A stretch of DNA of 64,000 nt from Gordonia sp. 'Campus' (GCF_022206305.1 NZ_JAKOIW010000008.1:120168-184167), one strand, 5' to 3'. Positions 43,555-52,921 are shown, numbered from the stretch's first letter. Made by a program: numbers and translations. The notes: generated by a model not told the origin, from the letters alone.

Positions 43555-43963
43555 TCGGACCCTATCGGGCAGCCCAGGGGACGTCCCAATTTTTTCGCTC
43601 GCCGGTGGGCCTAACCCCGATGACCAGGCGTTCTTCGCTGCGACCTGGTGCGTCGTCGATGCGACGGCGCGAACGGGTCACCGCCGGCCGGATGGTCGAG
43701 AGATCCACGGCGTGTCGGAATCACCGCGAAAGCGTCCACGATGTCACCGGAAAGATGTTCCGTGTTTTGTTGTCGGCGTATTTATCCGCGTGCTATCAAT
43801 GATACAGGGAATCGAGAACTGTAACATTCATTCTTCACCGCGTTCCGAATGGCCCGAGAGACACCGGACCGACGACGCGTTTCTCGCTTCCCGACGCCGC
43901 TGACGTGCACCGACGCCGGAGCGGCGATTCCATTGTCGGAACAGAAAGAAAGCGGGAATCCTC
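43555..43963. other. Long gap upstream of a small candidate gene
   Basis: About 400 bases with no supported gene. The stretch 43740-43850 is markedly less GC-rich than its surroundings (runs such as GTTTTGTTG, TATTTATCC, TATCAATGATAC, GAACTGTAACATTC) and probably holds promoters for the ABC operon (minus) and for the small plus-strand frame at 43964. No reliable -35/-10 pair could be chosen. Confidence 0.5.
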
Positions 43964-44065
43964 ATGCTCTCAGCGATTTTCTATGCCATCGAAGCGTTCG
44001 ACAATCTGCTCTGGGATTTCGCGGAGACGATTGTCACCGGAAGCGACGCGGCAGCCGGGTCGTAG
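43964..44065 (+). CDS. Candidate 33-residue peptide gene
   Basis: A short frame reading MLSAIFYAIEAFDNLLWD then FAETIVTGSDAAAGS. It is amphipathic to hydrophobic in its first 18 residues and acidic after that. AAAGAAAGCGGGAA lies just before the ATG and may act as a ribosome binding site. A near-perfect 39-base hairpin begins 18 bases after the stop. The peptide has no Lys or Arg, so it is not a standard signal peptide. I know no family. Support: ATG start, possible binding site, a terminator placed as for a transcript, and otherwise empty DNA around it. Confidence 0.45.
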   Translation: MLSAIFYAIEAFDNLLWDFAETIVTGSDAAAGS

Positions 44066-44082
44066 CAGTCCCCCGAAACGCA

Positions 44083-44121
44083 TTCAGCAGTAGGTATCGC
44101 CTGGCGATACCTACTGCTGAA
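44083..44121. terminator. Strong hairpin with 18-bp stem
   Basis: TTCAGCAGTAGGTATCGC pairs perfectly with GCGATACCTACTGCTGAA across a 3-base loop (CTG). It lies between the small plus-strand frame and the convergent DUF2277 gene, so it can terminate both. It is less GC-rich than the other hairpins of the window. Confidence 0.85.
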
Positions 44122-44144
44122 CGTCGTTGGGAACGGGCGAGCCC

Positions 44145-44414
44145 TCAACCCCGCGCCGCGATGCGCGCCTGCACCTCGGGCCGACGCAGCGGGGGCACGG
44201 TCTTCGGCGGTTGACGACGCTCCGGCAGGACGTCGAGGAGAGTCCGCGTCGCCGCGGTGACCGCGGTGACCGCGGCCTCGAACGCCTCGACGTTCGCCGC
44301 CGACGGATGGCGGACCCCGCTCACCTTGCGCACGTACTGCCGTGCCGCGGCCTCGATCTCATCTCCCGTCGCCGGCGGTTCCAGACCACGGAGTTCGGTG
44401 ATGTTGCGGCACAT
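44145..44414 (-). CDS. DUF2277 family protein
   Basis: 89-residue protein of the DUF2277 family, recognisable by the MCRNITELRGLEPPAT start and the RQYVRKVSGVRHPSAANVEAFEAAV core. The N-terminal MCRNI is nearly invariant in the family. Function unknown; members are small, soluble and widespread in actinobacteria and some proteobacteria, and the conserved core is rich in basic residues. It lies 64 bases downstream of the quinone-reductase gene end in head-to-tail order, so co-transcription is likely. Confidence 0.93.
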   Translation of the reverse strand: MCRNITELRGLEPPATGDEIEAAARQYVRKVSGVRHPSAANVEAFEAAVTAVTAATRTLLDVLPERRQPPKTVPPLRRPEVQARIAARG

Positions 44415-44477
44415 GGCAGATCCCTTCGGTCGGATGCTGGTGAGGGTCGCCGCCGGGGCCGAACCGAGGTGGGGACC

Positions 44478-45452
44478 TCAGTCACCGATCTTGACGACCG
44501 CTTTGCCCAGGATCCGCCCTTCGGCCAGATCGGTCAACGCCTCGGGCAGCTGATCGAGCGTGTACGTCACATTCACCTGTGGGGACATGCCGTCGGCGAT
44601 CATCTGGGACAGCTCCTCGTGCAGGGTCGCGGGGAGGTTCATCTCCGGGTGCGTGCGCGCGTACTCGCCCCACGCGGCACCCACGACCGCGATGTTGCGG
44701 AACAGGACGCGGTTGAGCTTGACGGTCGGGATACCGCCGGCCGCGAAGCCGACCACCACGTACCGGCCGTCGGGCGCCACCTGGCGCAGCGCCTCGTCGA
44801 ACACCTCGCCGCCGGACGGATCGATCATCACGTCGACACCCTTGGGGAAGAGCTCCTTGAGTGCGGTCCCCCAGCCCTCTTCGAGCTGCACGATCTCATC
44901 GGCCCCCGCGCTGCGCAGCAGTTCTTCGGCACCCTTGCGGTGGACGATCGCGACGACCTTCGCGCCGAGCGCCTTGGCGACCATGATCGAGGCGGTGCCG
45001 ACGCCACCGGCAGCACCGAGCACTCCCACGACCTCACCCTTCTGCAGGTGGGCGCGGGTCTTCAACGCGAACAGGGCCGTCTGGTAGTTGATGCCCATCG
45101 CCGAGCCCTGCTCGAAGCTCAGCCCTTCCGGCAGCGGGAGCAGCTGTTCGGGTGCGGCCGCGACCTGCTCGGCGAAGCCCCCCACGATCGACGCGACGAG
45201 GACCTTGTCCCCGACCTTCACCGTCGACCCCTCGGGCGCCGAGCGCACCACCCCGGCCACCTCGGTTCCGGGAGTGAACGGGGTGGGCACGCGGAGCTGA
45301 TACTTGCCCTGGCTCATCAGGACATCGGGGAAGCAGACCCCGCACGACTTCACATCGACGAGGACCTGACCGTCGGCCGGCACCGGATCCGGGACGTCTT
45401 TCAGTTCGAGTCCGGAGGGGCCTGTCTCTGCATTGAGTACCTGAGCTTTCAT
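44478..45452 (-). CDS. NADPH:quinone oxidoreductase / enoyl-reductase-like MDR protein
   Basis: Zinc-free medium-chain dehydrogenase of the QOR family, 324 residues from ATG 45452; AGGG upstream favours it over GTG 45461. Motifs are PGTEVAGVV, the quinone-reductase region NYQTALFALKTRAHL, and the Rossmann motif VLGAAGGVGTASI. No zinc-ligand cluster is present. It reduces a quinone or an enone with NADPH. Downstream of it lies DUF2277; upstream and divergent is a methyltransferase. Confidence 0.9.
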   Translation of the reverse strand: MKAQVLNAETGPSGLELKDVPDPVPADGQVLVDVKSCGVCFPDVLMSQGKYQLRVPTPFTPGTEVAGVVRSAPEGSTVKVGDKVLVASIVGGFAEQVAAAPEQLLPLPEGLSFEQGSAMGINYQTALFALKTRAHLQKGEVVGVLGAAGGVGTASIMVAKALGAKVVAIVHRKGAEELLRSAGADEIVQLEEGWGTALKELFPKGVDVMIDPSGGEVFDEALRQVAPDGRYVVVGFAAGGIPTVKLNRVLFRNIAVVGAAWGEYARTHPEMNLPATLHEELSQMIADGMSPQVNVTYTLDQLPEALTDLAEGRILGKAVVKIGD

Positions 45453-45454
45453 AG

Positions 45455-46201
<747 letters not shown>

Positions 46202-46220
46202 CGCGAGGCGAGAGCGGGCG

Positions 46221-46979
46221 CTAGGCTTCCGCGGCCAGCGCCCGCACCTTGCCCAGCACGTCGGGATAGCGTTTCAGGTGCGCACCGCCGTTGACGTCGA
46301 AGGCGGCGCCGGTGATCCATCCAGCCTTGTCGGAGGCGAGAAATGCGATGGTGTCGGCGATCTCGGACGTCTCACCGCTGCGGCCCAGCGGGGTGTTGTC
46401 GAGGTAGTCCTCGGTCAGACCGGGGACGAAACCGATCCCCTCGGTCAGCGGGGTCATCACCAGTCCCGGTGACACCGCGTTGACCCGGACCCCACGCTCG
46501 GCGAGTTCGAGGGCGGCGACCTCGACGAGCATCAGCACACCGGCTTTCGAGGCGCAGTACGCGCCCATCCCCGCACCGGGTTGCCGACCGTTGAGCGACG
46601 CGATGCAGGTGATCGACCCACCGTCGACGATCCGTCGGCCGGCGTGTTTGATGACCAGGAACGTTCCGGTGAGACAGATGTCGACGGTGTGCCGCCACGC
46701 ACTCAACTCGAGGTCGGTGAGCGGCCCGGGGTCGGAGAGCCCGGCACAGTTCACCACGGTGTCGAACTCGCCTACATCGTCGAAAACGGCTGCGACAGAG
46801 TCCTCGTCGGTCACGTCCAACCGAACCGCGCGCACCGCATCGCCTCGTTCGGCGGCGACCGCCTGCGCCCGCGCGACGTCGACGTCGGCGACGACCACCT
46901 CCGAACCGGCGTCGGCCAGCGCGTCGACGGTGGCGAGGCCGATCCCCGAGGCGCCGCCGACGACGATCGCCCGACTCAT
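46221..46979 (-). CDS. SDR-family oxidoreductase
   Basis: 252-residue short-chain dehydrogenase from ATG 46979, overlapping the hydrolase stop by four bases. Motifs are VGGASGIGLATV, VNCAGLSDPG, catalytic Y141 and K145 (YCASKAG), and WITGAAFDVNGG. It is the third gene of a three-gene unit with a flavin monooxygenase and a hydrolase, a set expected for ketone degradation: alcohol to ketone by this enzyme, ketone to ester by the monooxygenase, and ester cleavage by the hydrolase. That pathway is inference. Confidence 0.9.
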   Translation of the reverse strand: MSRAIVVGGASGIGLATVDALADAGSEVVVADVDVARAQAVAAERGDAVRAVRLDVTDEDSVAAVFDDVGEFDTVVNCAGLSDPGPLTDLELSAWRHTVDICLTGTFLVIKHAGRRIVDGGSITCIASLNGRQPGAGMGAYCASKAGVLMLVEVAALELAERGVRVNAVSPGLVMTPLTEGIGFVPGLTEDYLDNTPLGRSGETSEIADTIAFLASDKAGWITGAAFDVNGGAHLKRYPDVLGKVRALAAEA

Positions 46980-47929
46980 CGGGCCCCGGCCTCGACGGTG
47001 TGGCCCTTGGTGACCAGATGCCGTGTCAGGAAACCGATCTCGTGCTTGACGCAGGGCTCGAACCAGTCGTTCCCGGCGAACACGTCGAAGTGGTCGCACG
47101 GGTAATGCCGCACCTCGGCGCGTGCCTTGAAGGCCGTCTTCGACGCGGCGTATGGCGGTGCGACGGAGTCGAAGTCAGCGATCTGGAACAGCACCGGAGC
47201 GGAGACCCGGTGTGCGTACTTGTCCGCGCGGAAGCCCCCGATCTCCAGGCCGACCGAGGCGTCGACCTCGTTGCGCCAGGACGGGCCGGCAATGGCCTGG
47301 TAACTCTCCTGGTAGCCGGGCGCCGTCAGCGCGGCGCCGGTGTCGCCGGGTTGCCCCACGACACGCATCATCTTCGGGGAACGACCGAGGCGTCGCGACA
47401 CCGCACTGGCCACCGCGGTCGCGGTCGACTTCGCGATCGCCGCCCCGCCGTTCTGCGCGTAGGCGACCCGGCCGGCGGCCGGCCCGTTCACGAAGGGGAT
47501 GACGGAGATCACCGCGGCAACGTCATCGCGGTCCGCGGCCACGGTCAGTGCATGGCCACCGGACTGCGAGACACCCCACAGGATGATCCGACCGGGATCG
47601 ACGCCCGGTTGTGTCTTCGCGGCCACGATCGCGGCACGGTAGTCATCGGCCTGACGTTCCAGCGAGATCTGTTGCCGTGGTTCTCCTCCCGACAACCCGA
47701 AGCCGCGATAGTCGAACGCCAGCACCGCCAGGCCCGCCTCGGCGAAGCGTTCTGCGTAGGGGGCCAGACCGGAGTCCTTGGTCCCGGCGAAGCCGTGGGC
47801 CATCACGACGACGGGCCGTGTGCCGTCGACCTCGAAAGGCGACGATGCCGCGCCCGGGAAGAACCAGGCGTCGCACTCGGCGTCCGACGAGGAGAAGCGC
47901 ACGGTGGTCGCACCGTCCGGTGTGCTCAT
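46976..47929 (-). CDS. Alpha/beta hydrolase
   Basis: 317-residue hydrolase from ATG 47929, overlapping the monooxygenase stop. Motifs are MAHGFAGTKDSGL (oxyanion region), the nucleophile elbow GVSQSGGHAL, the acidic region QIADFDSVAP and the histidine YPCDHFDVF. The order resembles dienelactone-hydrolase or X-Pro-peptidase-type esterases. Given the Baeyer-Villiger-type context it probably hydrolyses the ester or lactone produced by the monooxygenase. No signal peptide. Confidence 0.88.
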   Translation of the reverse strand: MSTPDGATTVRFSSSDAECDAWFFPGAASSPFEVDGTRPVVVMAHGFAGTKDSGLAPYAERFAEAGLAVLAFDYRGFGLSGGEPRQQISLERQADDYRAAIVAAKTQPGVDPGRIILWGVSQSGGHALTVAADRDDVAAVISVIPFVNGPAAGRVAYAQNGGAAIAKSTATAVASAVSRRLGRSPKMMRVVGQPGDTGAALTAPGYQESYQAIAGPSWRNEVDASVGLEIGGFRADKYAHRVSAPVLFQIADFDSVAPPYAASKTAFKARAEVRHYPCDHFDVFAGNDWFEPCVKHEIGFLTRHLVTKGHTVEAGAR

Positions 47930-49302
47930 GCCGAGGCTCCCTTCGAGACCAGTTCGGAAGCGACGCCGGCCCATTCGGTCGGCCCCTGCTGCTGGGCCCG
48001 GCGGATGCCCGCCGGGATCTCCTTGGTCCGCATGTTGTGTTCGTACAGATAGTGATCGAGCTGCTGGGTGTGCCGCGGGCGATCGAGCATGTGGCCGGTG
48101 TAGTAGTGCATGTCGGCCTCGATCGTCTGCTTCATCTCCGGCACCGACGGGAGCCGGTAGTGACCTGTGGCGTACGCGCCGATCAGGCGGGCCTGACATT
48201 CGACGAACGGGAACAGCGTCGGGACCGCTTGCGCGAAACCGGCGAAGACGAGGTCGTCGATCCCCGGGTAGAACATCCGCTTGTACAGGTCGATCCGATC
48301 GTCGGGGGCGCTGATGAACTCGGGATCGAAGAACGGGAAGGTGATGTTGTATCCCGTTGCGTAGATGATGATGTCGAAATCATCGGAGGTGCCGTCGTCG
48401 AAGTGAACCGTCGACCCGTCGAATCGGTTGATGTTGGGCTTGGGGATGACGTCGCCGGAGCCGAGCCGGAGCGGCAGCTCGACCGACTGGGTCGGATGTG
48501 CTTCGAAGAACTTGTGATTGGGCGTCGGTAGTCCGTAGTCCTCGGGACGTCCTGCCGTCACGGGCTGCATGACCTGGACGAACTTCCGCTGCCACGACGT
48601 GGGCAGGTACGGCGTCGACCGGTAGTACTTGTCGGCCGGTTTGCCGCCGAAGTACTTCGGGACGATCCATGCACCCGACCGCGTGGACAGGGTCAGCTTG
48701 TTGTCCAGTGCCTTCGACGACAGCTCGACGGCGATGTCGGCCGCGCTGTTGCCGAGTCCGACGACCAGGATGCGCTTGCCCATGAAGTCGTGCGGGGTGC
48801 GCGGGTCGATGTAGTGGTGGGCGTGCATCTCGATGCCGTCGAACTCGCCCGGGAAGTCCGGCCACCGGGGGTCCCAGTGGTGCCCGTTGGCGACGACGAG
48901 CAGATCGAACCGGCGTCGCTCGCCCAGCTGGGTCTGCAGTTCCCAGCCGCCGCCGTCGAGTCGGGTCGCGTGTTCGATGCCGTTGGTGAACTCGATAGAC
49001 GAGTAGAGGTCGAAGGCCTCCGCGTACGAGTCGAGATAGGCCTTCACCTGGGTGTGGTGCGGGAAGTCCGGGTACTCGTCGGGCATCGGGAAGTCCCGGA
49101 ACGACAATTGGTGCTTGGAGGTGTCGATGTGCAACGAGCGGTATGCGCTGCTGTGGCCGTTCGGATTGCCGAACGCCCAGTTCCCGCCGACCCGGTCGGA
49201 ACTCTCGAAGCATGTGTACGGAACGCCGTAATCGGTGAGCATCTTGCCTGCGGTCAGACCGCTGATGCCGGCCCCGATGATCGCGGTGGTTGGTAAAGGC
49301 AC
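47926..49302 (-). CDS. Flavin-containing monooxygenase (FMO / Baeyer-Villiger-type)
   Basis: 458-residue NAD(P)H- and FAD-dependent monooxygenase. The FAD motif is IGAGISGLTAG (residues 9-19), the NADP motif VVGLGNSAADIAVELS, and between them FDGIEMHAHHYIDP fits the family motif FxGxxxHxxxY/F. The C-terminal DIIIYATGYNITFPF is the classical ATG-containing motif. It inserts oxygen into ketones, sulfides or amines. It heads a three-gene minus-strand operon and is divergent from a TetR gene across a large inverted repeat, so substrate-induced expression is likely. Confidence 0.93.
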   Translation of the reverse strand: MPLPTTAIIGAGISGLTAGKMLTDYGVPYTCFESSDRVGGNWAFGNPNGHSSAYRSLHIDTSKHQLSFRDFPMPDEYPDFPHHTQVKAYLDSYAEAFDLYSSIEFTNGIEHATRLDGGGWELQTQLGERRRFDLLVVANGHHWDPRWPDFPGEFDGIEMHAHHYIDPRTPHDFMGKRILVVGLGNSAADIAVELSSKALDNKLTLSTRSGAWIVPKYFGGKPADKYYRSTPYLPTSWQRKFVQVMQPVTAGRPEDYGLPTPNHKFFEAHPTQSVELPLRLGSGDVIPKPNINRFDGSTVHFDDGTSDDFDIIIYATGYNITFPFFDPEFISAPDDRIDLYKRMFYPGIDDLVFAGFAQAVPTLFPFVECQARLIGAYATGHYRLPSVPEMKQTIEADMHYYTGHMLDRPRHTQQLDHYLYEHNMRTKEIPAGIRRAQQQGPTEWAGVASELVSKGASA

Positions 49303-49355
49303 ACTGCCCCCTCGTCGGACACGTCGTTGGTTCGGTCGTATGGGTCTCGGTCATG

Positions 49356-49404
49356 CGTGTAGACACATTCTGGTTTGTGTCTACACGATGCGACGTATCG
49401 TGTA
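49356..49404. promoter_or_regulatory. Compound inverted-repeat operator between FMO and TetR genes
   Basis: Two overlapping inverted repeats. CGTGTAGACACA and TGTGTCTACACG are perfect 12-bp arms with an 8-base spacer (49356-49387). The second, TACACGAT-n7-ATCGTGTA, spans 49382-49404. They lie in the divergent promoter region, where the TetR product at 49503 would bind and control the FMO operon and its own gene. Confidence 0.7.
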
Positions 49405-49502
49405 CACAGAATCCGCGAACTGTCTACGACGCCGTCGTCCGTTCGCCGGAACCGCCGACGAGTACGCAGCAGTGCGCGCAGACCGTGACCGCAGGAGTGT
49501 CC

Positions 49503-50105
49503 GTGACCGAAGCCCCGACCACCACGGTCCAGGACCGTCTACTCGATGCGACGGAGAAGCTGCTCGCCGACAAGGGGATTCGCGCGACGACGATGCAGCA
49601 GGTGGCCGAGACGGCCGGGGTCTCGCGCGCGTGGCTCTATCGGCACTATCCCGACAAACCGTCCATGATCGGTGCCACCATCGTGCGCCTCACCGAGTCC
49701 TTCTGGCGGGACGCACGCGCCGAACTCGACGGGATCGACGACTTCGCGGGCCGGCTCACTGCCGGTGTGCGGATCGGCCGCGGCGCGTACGACGACCCCG
49801 GAACCCTGCTCATGCGGCTGCGCACCGACGAACCGACCGAGTTCGCCGAATGCGCCGGCGTGGGCGTCGTCAAGCTCGTCCCCGACCTCGCCGCGTTCTG
49901 GTTCCCGTTCGTCGAGCACGCCGCGCACCGGGGCGAGATCCATCCTGGACATGACCTGCGCGAGGTGTCCGAATGGGTTGCCCGCGTTCTGATCAGCTTG
50001 GGTACGTCGCCGGGTGAGACCGTCGACATCGACGACGCATCCCAGGTCCGACGACACCTCGAGGTCTTCATCCTCCCCGGGTTCCGCACCGATCCACGCC
50101 ACTGA
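49503..50105 (+). CDS. TetR-family regulator of the FMO operon
   Basis: 200 residues from GTG 49503, with AGGAG about five bases upstream. The helix-turn-helix is TTMQQVAETAGVSRAWLYRHYPDKPSM, followed by a helical C-terminal domain. It is divergent from the flavin-monooxygenase operon across the compound inverted repeat at 49356-49404, the classical arrangement for an autoregulated TetR repressor. The inducer is not predictable from sequence. Confidence 0.9.
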   Translation: MTEAPTTTVQDRLLDATEKLLADKGIRATTMQQVAETAGVSRAWLYRHYPDKPSMIGATIVRLTESFWRDARAELDGIDDFAGRLTAGVRIGRGAYDDPGTLLMRLRTDEPTEFAECAGVGVVKLVPDLAAFWFPFVEHAAHRGEIHPGHDLREVSEWVARVLISLGTSPGETVDIDDASQVRRHLEVFILPGFRTDPRH

Positions 50106-50155
50106 CCGCGTCCGAGCCCCGGTCCTCCTCTGGTCTGAGTGACGCCGATCACCTA

Positions 50156-50170
50156 GACTGGTGTCCAGTC
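50156..50170. promoter_or_regulatory. Short inverted repeat upstream of the LLM oxidoreductase
   Basis: GACTGG-TGT-CCAGTC is a perfect 6-bp inverted repeat, about 48 bases before the start codon of the next gene. It shares the core TGTCCAG with the 27761-27779 site. Possible operator; support is symmetry and position only. Confidence 0.35.
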
Positions 50171-50218
50171 AACCGTCCGGCCGTCCCGGGCGGCCGAACG
50201 ACGCCGTCGGAGGGCACC

Positions 50219-51076
50219 ATGGATTTCGGGATCGTGCAGTTCACCAGTGATCGCGGATTGAAGCCGCACGTCCTCGCCCCACTCATCGAGGACGCGGGAT
50301 TCGCTTCCTACTACGTTCCCGAACACGGGCACATCCCCACCAGGCGCGACGCGGCGCACCCGCGCACCGGTGACGAGACCCTGCCCGACGAGCGGTACAT
50401 GCGCACGCTCGACCCGTGGACATCGCTGGCCGCCGCCGCCGCGGTCACCGAACGCATCCGTCTGGCCACGGCGGTCGCCCTTCCGGTGCAATCGGATCCG
50501 ATCACGCTGGCCAAGACCATCGCGACCCTCGATCACCTCTCGAACGGACGGGTGACCCTCGGCGTCGGATTCGGTTGGAATCTCGACGAACTCGCGGACC
50601 ACAACGTGCCGCCGAAGCGCCGGCGCACCATGCTGCGCGAGTACCTCGAGGCGATGTCGACGCTGTGGTCGGAGGAAGAAGCCGAATACGACGGCGAATT
50701 CGTGCAATTCGGTCCCAGCTGGGCGTGGCCCAAGTCGACCCAGGCGCACATCCCGGTCCAGGTGGGTGCGGCGGGCAACGAGAAGAACTTCAAGTGGATC
50801 GCGCGCAGCGCGGACGGCTGGATCACCACCCCGGGCGAGGAGGACATCGAGGGTTCGGTGTCGCTGCTCAAGCAGATCTGGGCCGACGCAGGTCGCACCG
50901 GCGATCCCGAGATCGTCGTCCTCGACTTCCGACCGGTTCCCGAGAAACTCGAGAAGTGGCGCGAGATCGGCGTCACGACAGTGCTGTACGGCCTGCCCGA
51001 CGACTCGGTGGAGCGCGCGACCGGTTACCTCGCGAAACTCGCGGGAAAGTTGGGTATCGCTCCGGCAGTCGTGTAG
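50219..51076 (+). CDS. LLM-class F420-dependent oxidoreductase (TIGR03619-like)
   Basis: 285-residue TIM-barrel enzyme of the luciferase-like F420 class. Features are DAGFASYYVPEHGHIP near the N-terminus, the PITLAKTIATLDHLSNGRVTLGVGFGW barrel core typical of TIGR03619, and IPVQVGAAGNEKNFKW. It is predicted to catalyse a hydride transfer with coenzyme F420 on an unknown substrate. GGAGG lies before the ATG. The gene stands alone between the TetR gene and the riboswitch-controlled thiamine operon. Confidence 0.9.
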   Translation: MDFGIVQFTSDRGLKPHVLAPLIEDAGFASYYVPEHGHIPTRRDAAHPRTGDETLPDERYMRTLDPWTSLAAAAAVTERIRLATAVALPVQSDPITLAKTIATLDHLSNGRVTLGVGFGWNLDELADHNVPPKRRRTMLREYLEAMSTLWSEEEAEYDGEFVQFGPSWAWPKSTQAHIPVQVGAAGNEKNFKWIARSADGWITTPGEEDIEGSVSLLKQIWADAGRTGDPEIVVLDFRPVPEKLEKWREIGVTTVLYGLPDDSVERATGYLAKLAGKLGIAPAVV

Positions 51077-51109
51077 AGGCCCGAATCCCTCTGCTAGCCT
51101 GGGTGCGTT

Positions 51110-51185
51110 CTGACACGGGGTGCTCCGCAACTGCGGGGCTGAGATGAGACCCGAGAACCTGTCCAGGTAATGCTGACGAAGGGAT
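51110..51185 (+). promoter_or_regulatory. TPP riboswitch (THI element)
   Basis: The highly conserved parts of the thiamine-pyrophosphate aptamer are present in order: ACGGGGTGCTC, GGGCTGAGATGAGACCC, then GAACCTGTCCAGGTAATGC and TGACGAAGGGA just before the tenA start. The end of the aptamer overlaps the ribosome binding region (AAGGGA) of tenA at 51189. Binding of TPP would therefore sequester the binding site and reduce translation of the whole operon. No separate terminator hairpin is apparent. Confidence 0.95.
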
Positions 51186-51188
51186 GTC

Positions 51189-51899
51189 ATGTCTTTGCAT
51201 GCGCACGCGCCGGATCCCGGCCGCTTCACCGACCACCTGTGGGAACAGACGACAGCTCTGCGAGCGTCGATCGACGATCTCGAATTCCTGCACCGCCTCG
51301 GAGACGGCACGCTGCCCCTCGAGGTGTTCCGCACCTACCTGGAGCAGGACTCGCTGTACCTGGCCGGGTACTCGAAAGCACTCGCGATCCTGGCGTCGAA
51401 GTCGCCCGACCCGCAGACCGCGGCATTCTGGGCGAACTCGTCGTCGACCGCGGCCACCGTCGAGGTCGCCCTGCACGGCGACCTGCTCGGGGGCGGCCAG
51501 TTGCCGCCGCGGCAGGGTGAGCCCGAGCCGTCGACCGCGTGCCTGGCCTATGTGTCCTACCTGATCGCCACCGCAGCGACCGAGTCGTACGCGGTCGGCG
51601 CCGCCGCGGCGCTGCCCTGCTTCTGGATCTACGCCGACGTCGGCCGGGGACTGGCGGCGAGCGCCGCCGAGGTCCTCGCCGCCGACCCGAAGCACCCGTA
51701 TGCCCAGTGGGTGACCACCTACGACGCCCCGGAGTTCCAGGAGTCCGCCGCCCGGGCAAGGGAACTGGTGGATGCGGCGGCGGCGTCGGCCGGCGCGCCG
51801 GAACGGGCTGCGATGTCCGCGGCGTTCACCATCGCCACCCGGTACGAGCTCATGTTCTGGGACACCGCGCTGAACCCCTACGCATGGCCCGCCGCATGA
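51189..51899 (+). CDS. tenA: TenA-family thiaminase II / aminopyrimidine salvage enzyme
   Basis: Hydrolyses aminomethyl-pyrimidine breakdown products of thiamine to the HMP building block. 236 residues, all-helical. Signatures are FRTYLEQDSLYLAGYSKAL near the N-terminus, TESYAVGAAAALPCFWIYADVG with the LPCxW motif that holds the reactive cysteine in the TenA-C group, and the C-terminal YELMFWDTAL with the family's glutamate. First gene of the TPP-riboswitch operon; the next gene's ATG overlaps its stop. Confidence 0.93.
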   Translation: MSLHAHAPDPGRFTDHLWEQTTALRASIDDLEFLHRLGDGTLPLEVFRTYLEQDSLYLAGYSKALAILASKSPDPQTAAFWANSSSTAATVEVALHGDLLGGGQLPPRQGEPEPSTACLAYVSYLIATAATESYAVGAAAALPCFWIYADVGRGLAASAAEVLAADPKHPYAQWVTTYDAPEFQESAARARELVDAAAASAGAPERAAMSAAFTIATRYELMFWDTALNPYAWPAA

Positions 51900-52921
51900 C
51901 CGGCCGCGCGCGCCGCGTCCTGGCCTGCCTCGTTGCCACCGTCGCGGTGTTGTCGACGGCCACCGCGTGCGGCTCGGACACCGCCTCCGACAACACCATC
52001 CGGTTCGCGCTCGACTGGACCCCGAACACCAATCACACGGGCCTGTTCGTGGCGCAACAGCGCGGGTACTTCGCCGAGTCCGGCCTGGACGTCGAGATCC
52101 TGCCCTACAACAACACCTCCGTCGACACCGTCGTGGACGCGGGGAACGCCGAATTCGGGATCAGCACCCACAGTTCGTCCACCTTCTCTCGGGCATCGGG
52201 CGCGCACACGATCTCCGTGCTGGCACCACTGCAGCGGTGGGCGACAGGTATCGGTGTCCGCGCCGACCGCGACGACATCACGAGCCCGAAGGACCTCGAC
52301 GGCAAGACCTATGCCGGGTTCGGTGACCCCGGTGAGGTGGAGACACTCAAGCGGGTGATCCGGAACGACGGCGGCACAGGTGAATTCACCTCGGTCACCC
52401 TCGGCACCTCCGCATACGAGGCCGTCTATTCCGGGAAGGCGGACTTCACCGTCTCGTATCTCGCCTGGGAGGGCATCGAGGCCGAGCACCACGGAACGCC
52501 GATGAGGTATTTCCACTACACGGACTTCGGTTTCCCGGAGGCCTACGCGATCGTCGTCGACGCCAACGAGGACTGGCTGAACGAGAACCCGGAGCGTGCG
52601 GGCCAGTTCGTACGGGCGCTGCAACGCGGCTACCAGGCTGCGGCCGACGACCCGGATGCAGCCGCCCGCGACCTCATCGCCGCCAATCCGGGCGCGTTCA
52701 ACGACGAGAAGCTGGTTGTCGAGAGCCAACGGATGCTCGCCGCCCAGTACATGAAGGACGCGAACGGCCGGGTGGGCGGGCAGACGCTCGAGCAGTGGGC
52801 CGGAAACTCCGGGTTCCTGTACCGCAGTGGGCTTCTCACGGGTCCAAACGGGTCCGCGCTCACGACCGAGCCGGACTGGTCGACCTACTTCACCAATGAC
52901 TACCTCGACCCGTCCCGCTAG
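51896..52921 (+). CDS. thiY: Thiamine-pyrimidine ABC transporter, substrate-binding lipoprotein
   Basis: 341-residue NMT1/THI5-like binding protein. A signal peptide ends in a lipobox-like TATAC (cysteine about residue 24), suggesting a lipoprotein on the outer face of the membrane. The family core DWTPNTNHTGLFVAQQRGYF follows at the mature start. It is the pyrimidine-binding subunit (ThiY type) delivering formyl-aminopyrimidine or HMP to the permease. It overlaps tenA by four bases and the permease gene by 26. Confidence 0.9.
   Translation: MTGRARRVLACLVATVAVLSTATACGSDTASDNTIRFALDWTPNTNHTGLFVAQQRGYFAESGLDVEILPYNNTSVDTVVDAGNAEFGISTHSSSTFSRASGAHTISVLAPLQRWATGIGVRADRDDITSPKDLDGKTYAGFGDPGEVETLKRVIRNDGGTGEFTSVTLGTSAYEAVYSGKADFTVSYLAWEGIEAEHHGTPMRYFHYTDFGFPEAYAIVVDANEDWLNENPERAGQFVRALQRGYQAAADDPDAAARDLIAANPGAFNDEKLVVESQRMLAAQYMKDANGRVGGQTLEQWAGNSGFLYRSGLLTGPNGSALTTEPDWSTYFTNDYLDPSR

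Noticed and set aside
43398..43903. Plus-strand frames between the ABC operon and the small peptide gene
   Set aside because: They run from inside the minus-strand ABC gene, are Arg/Ser/Pro-rich, and show no ribosome site or family resemblance.
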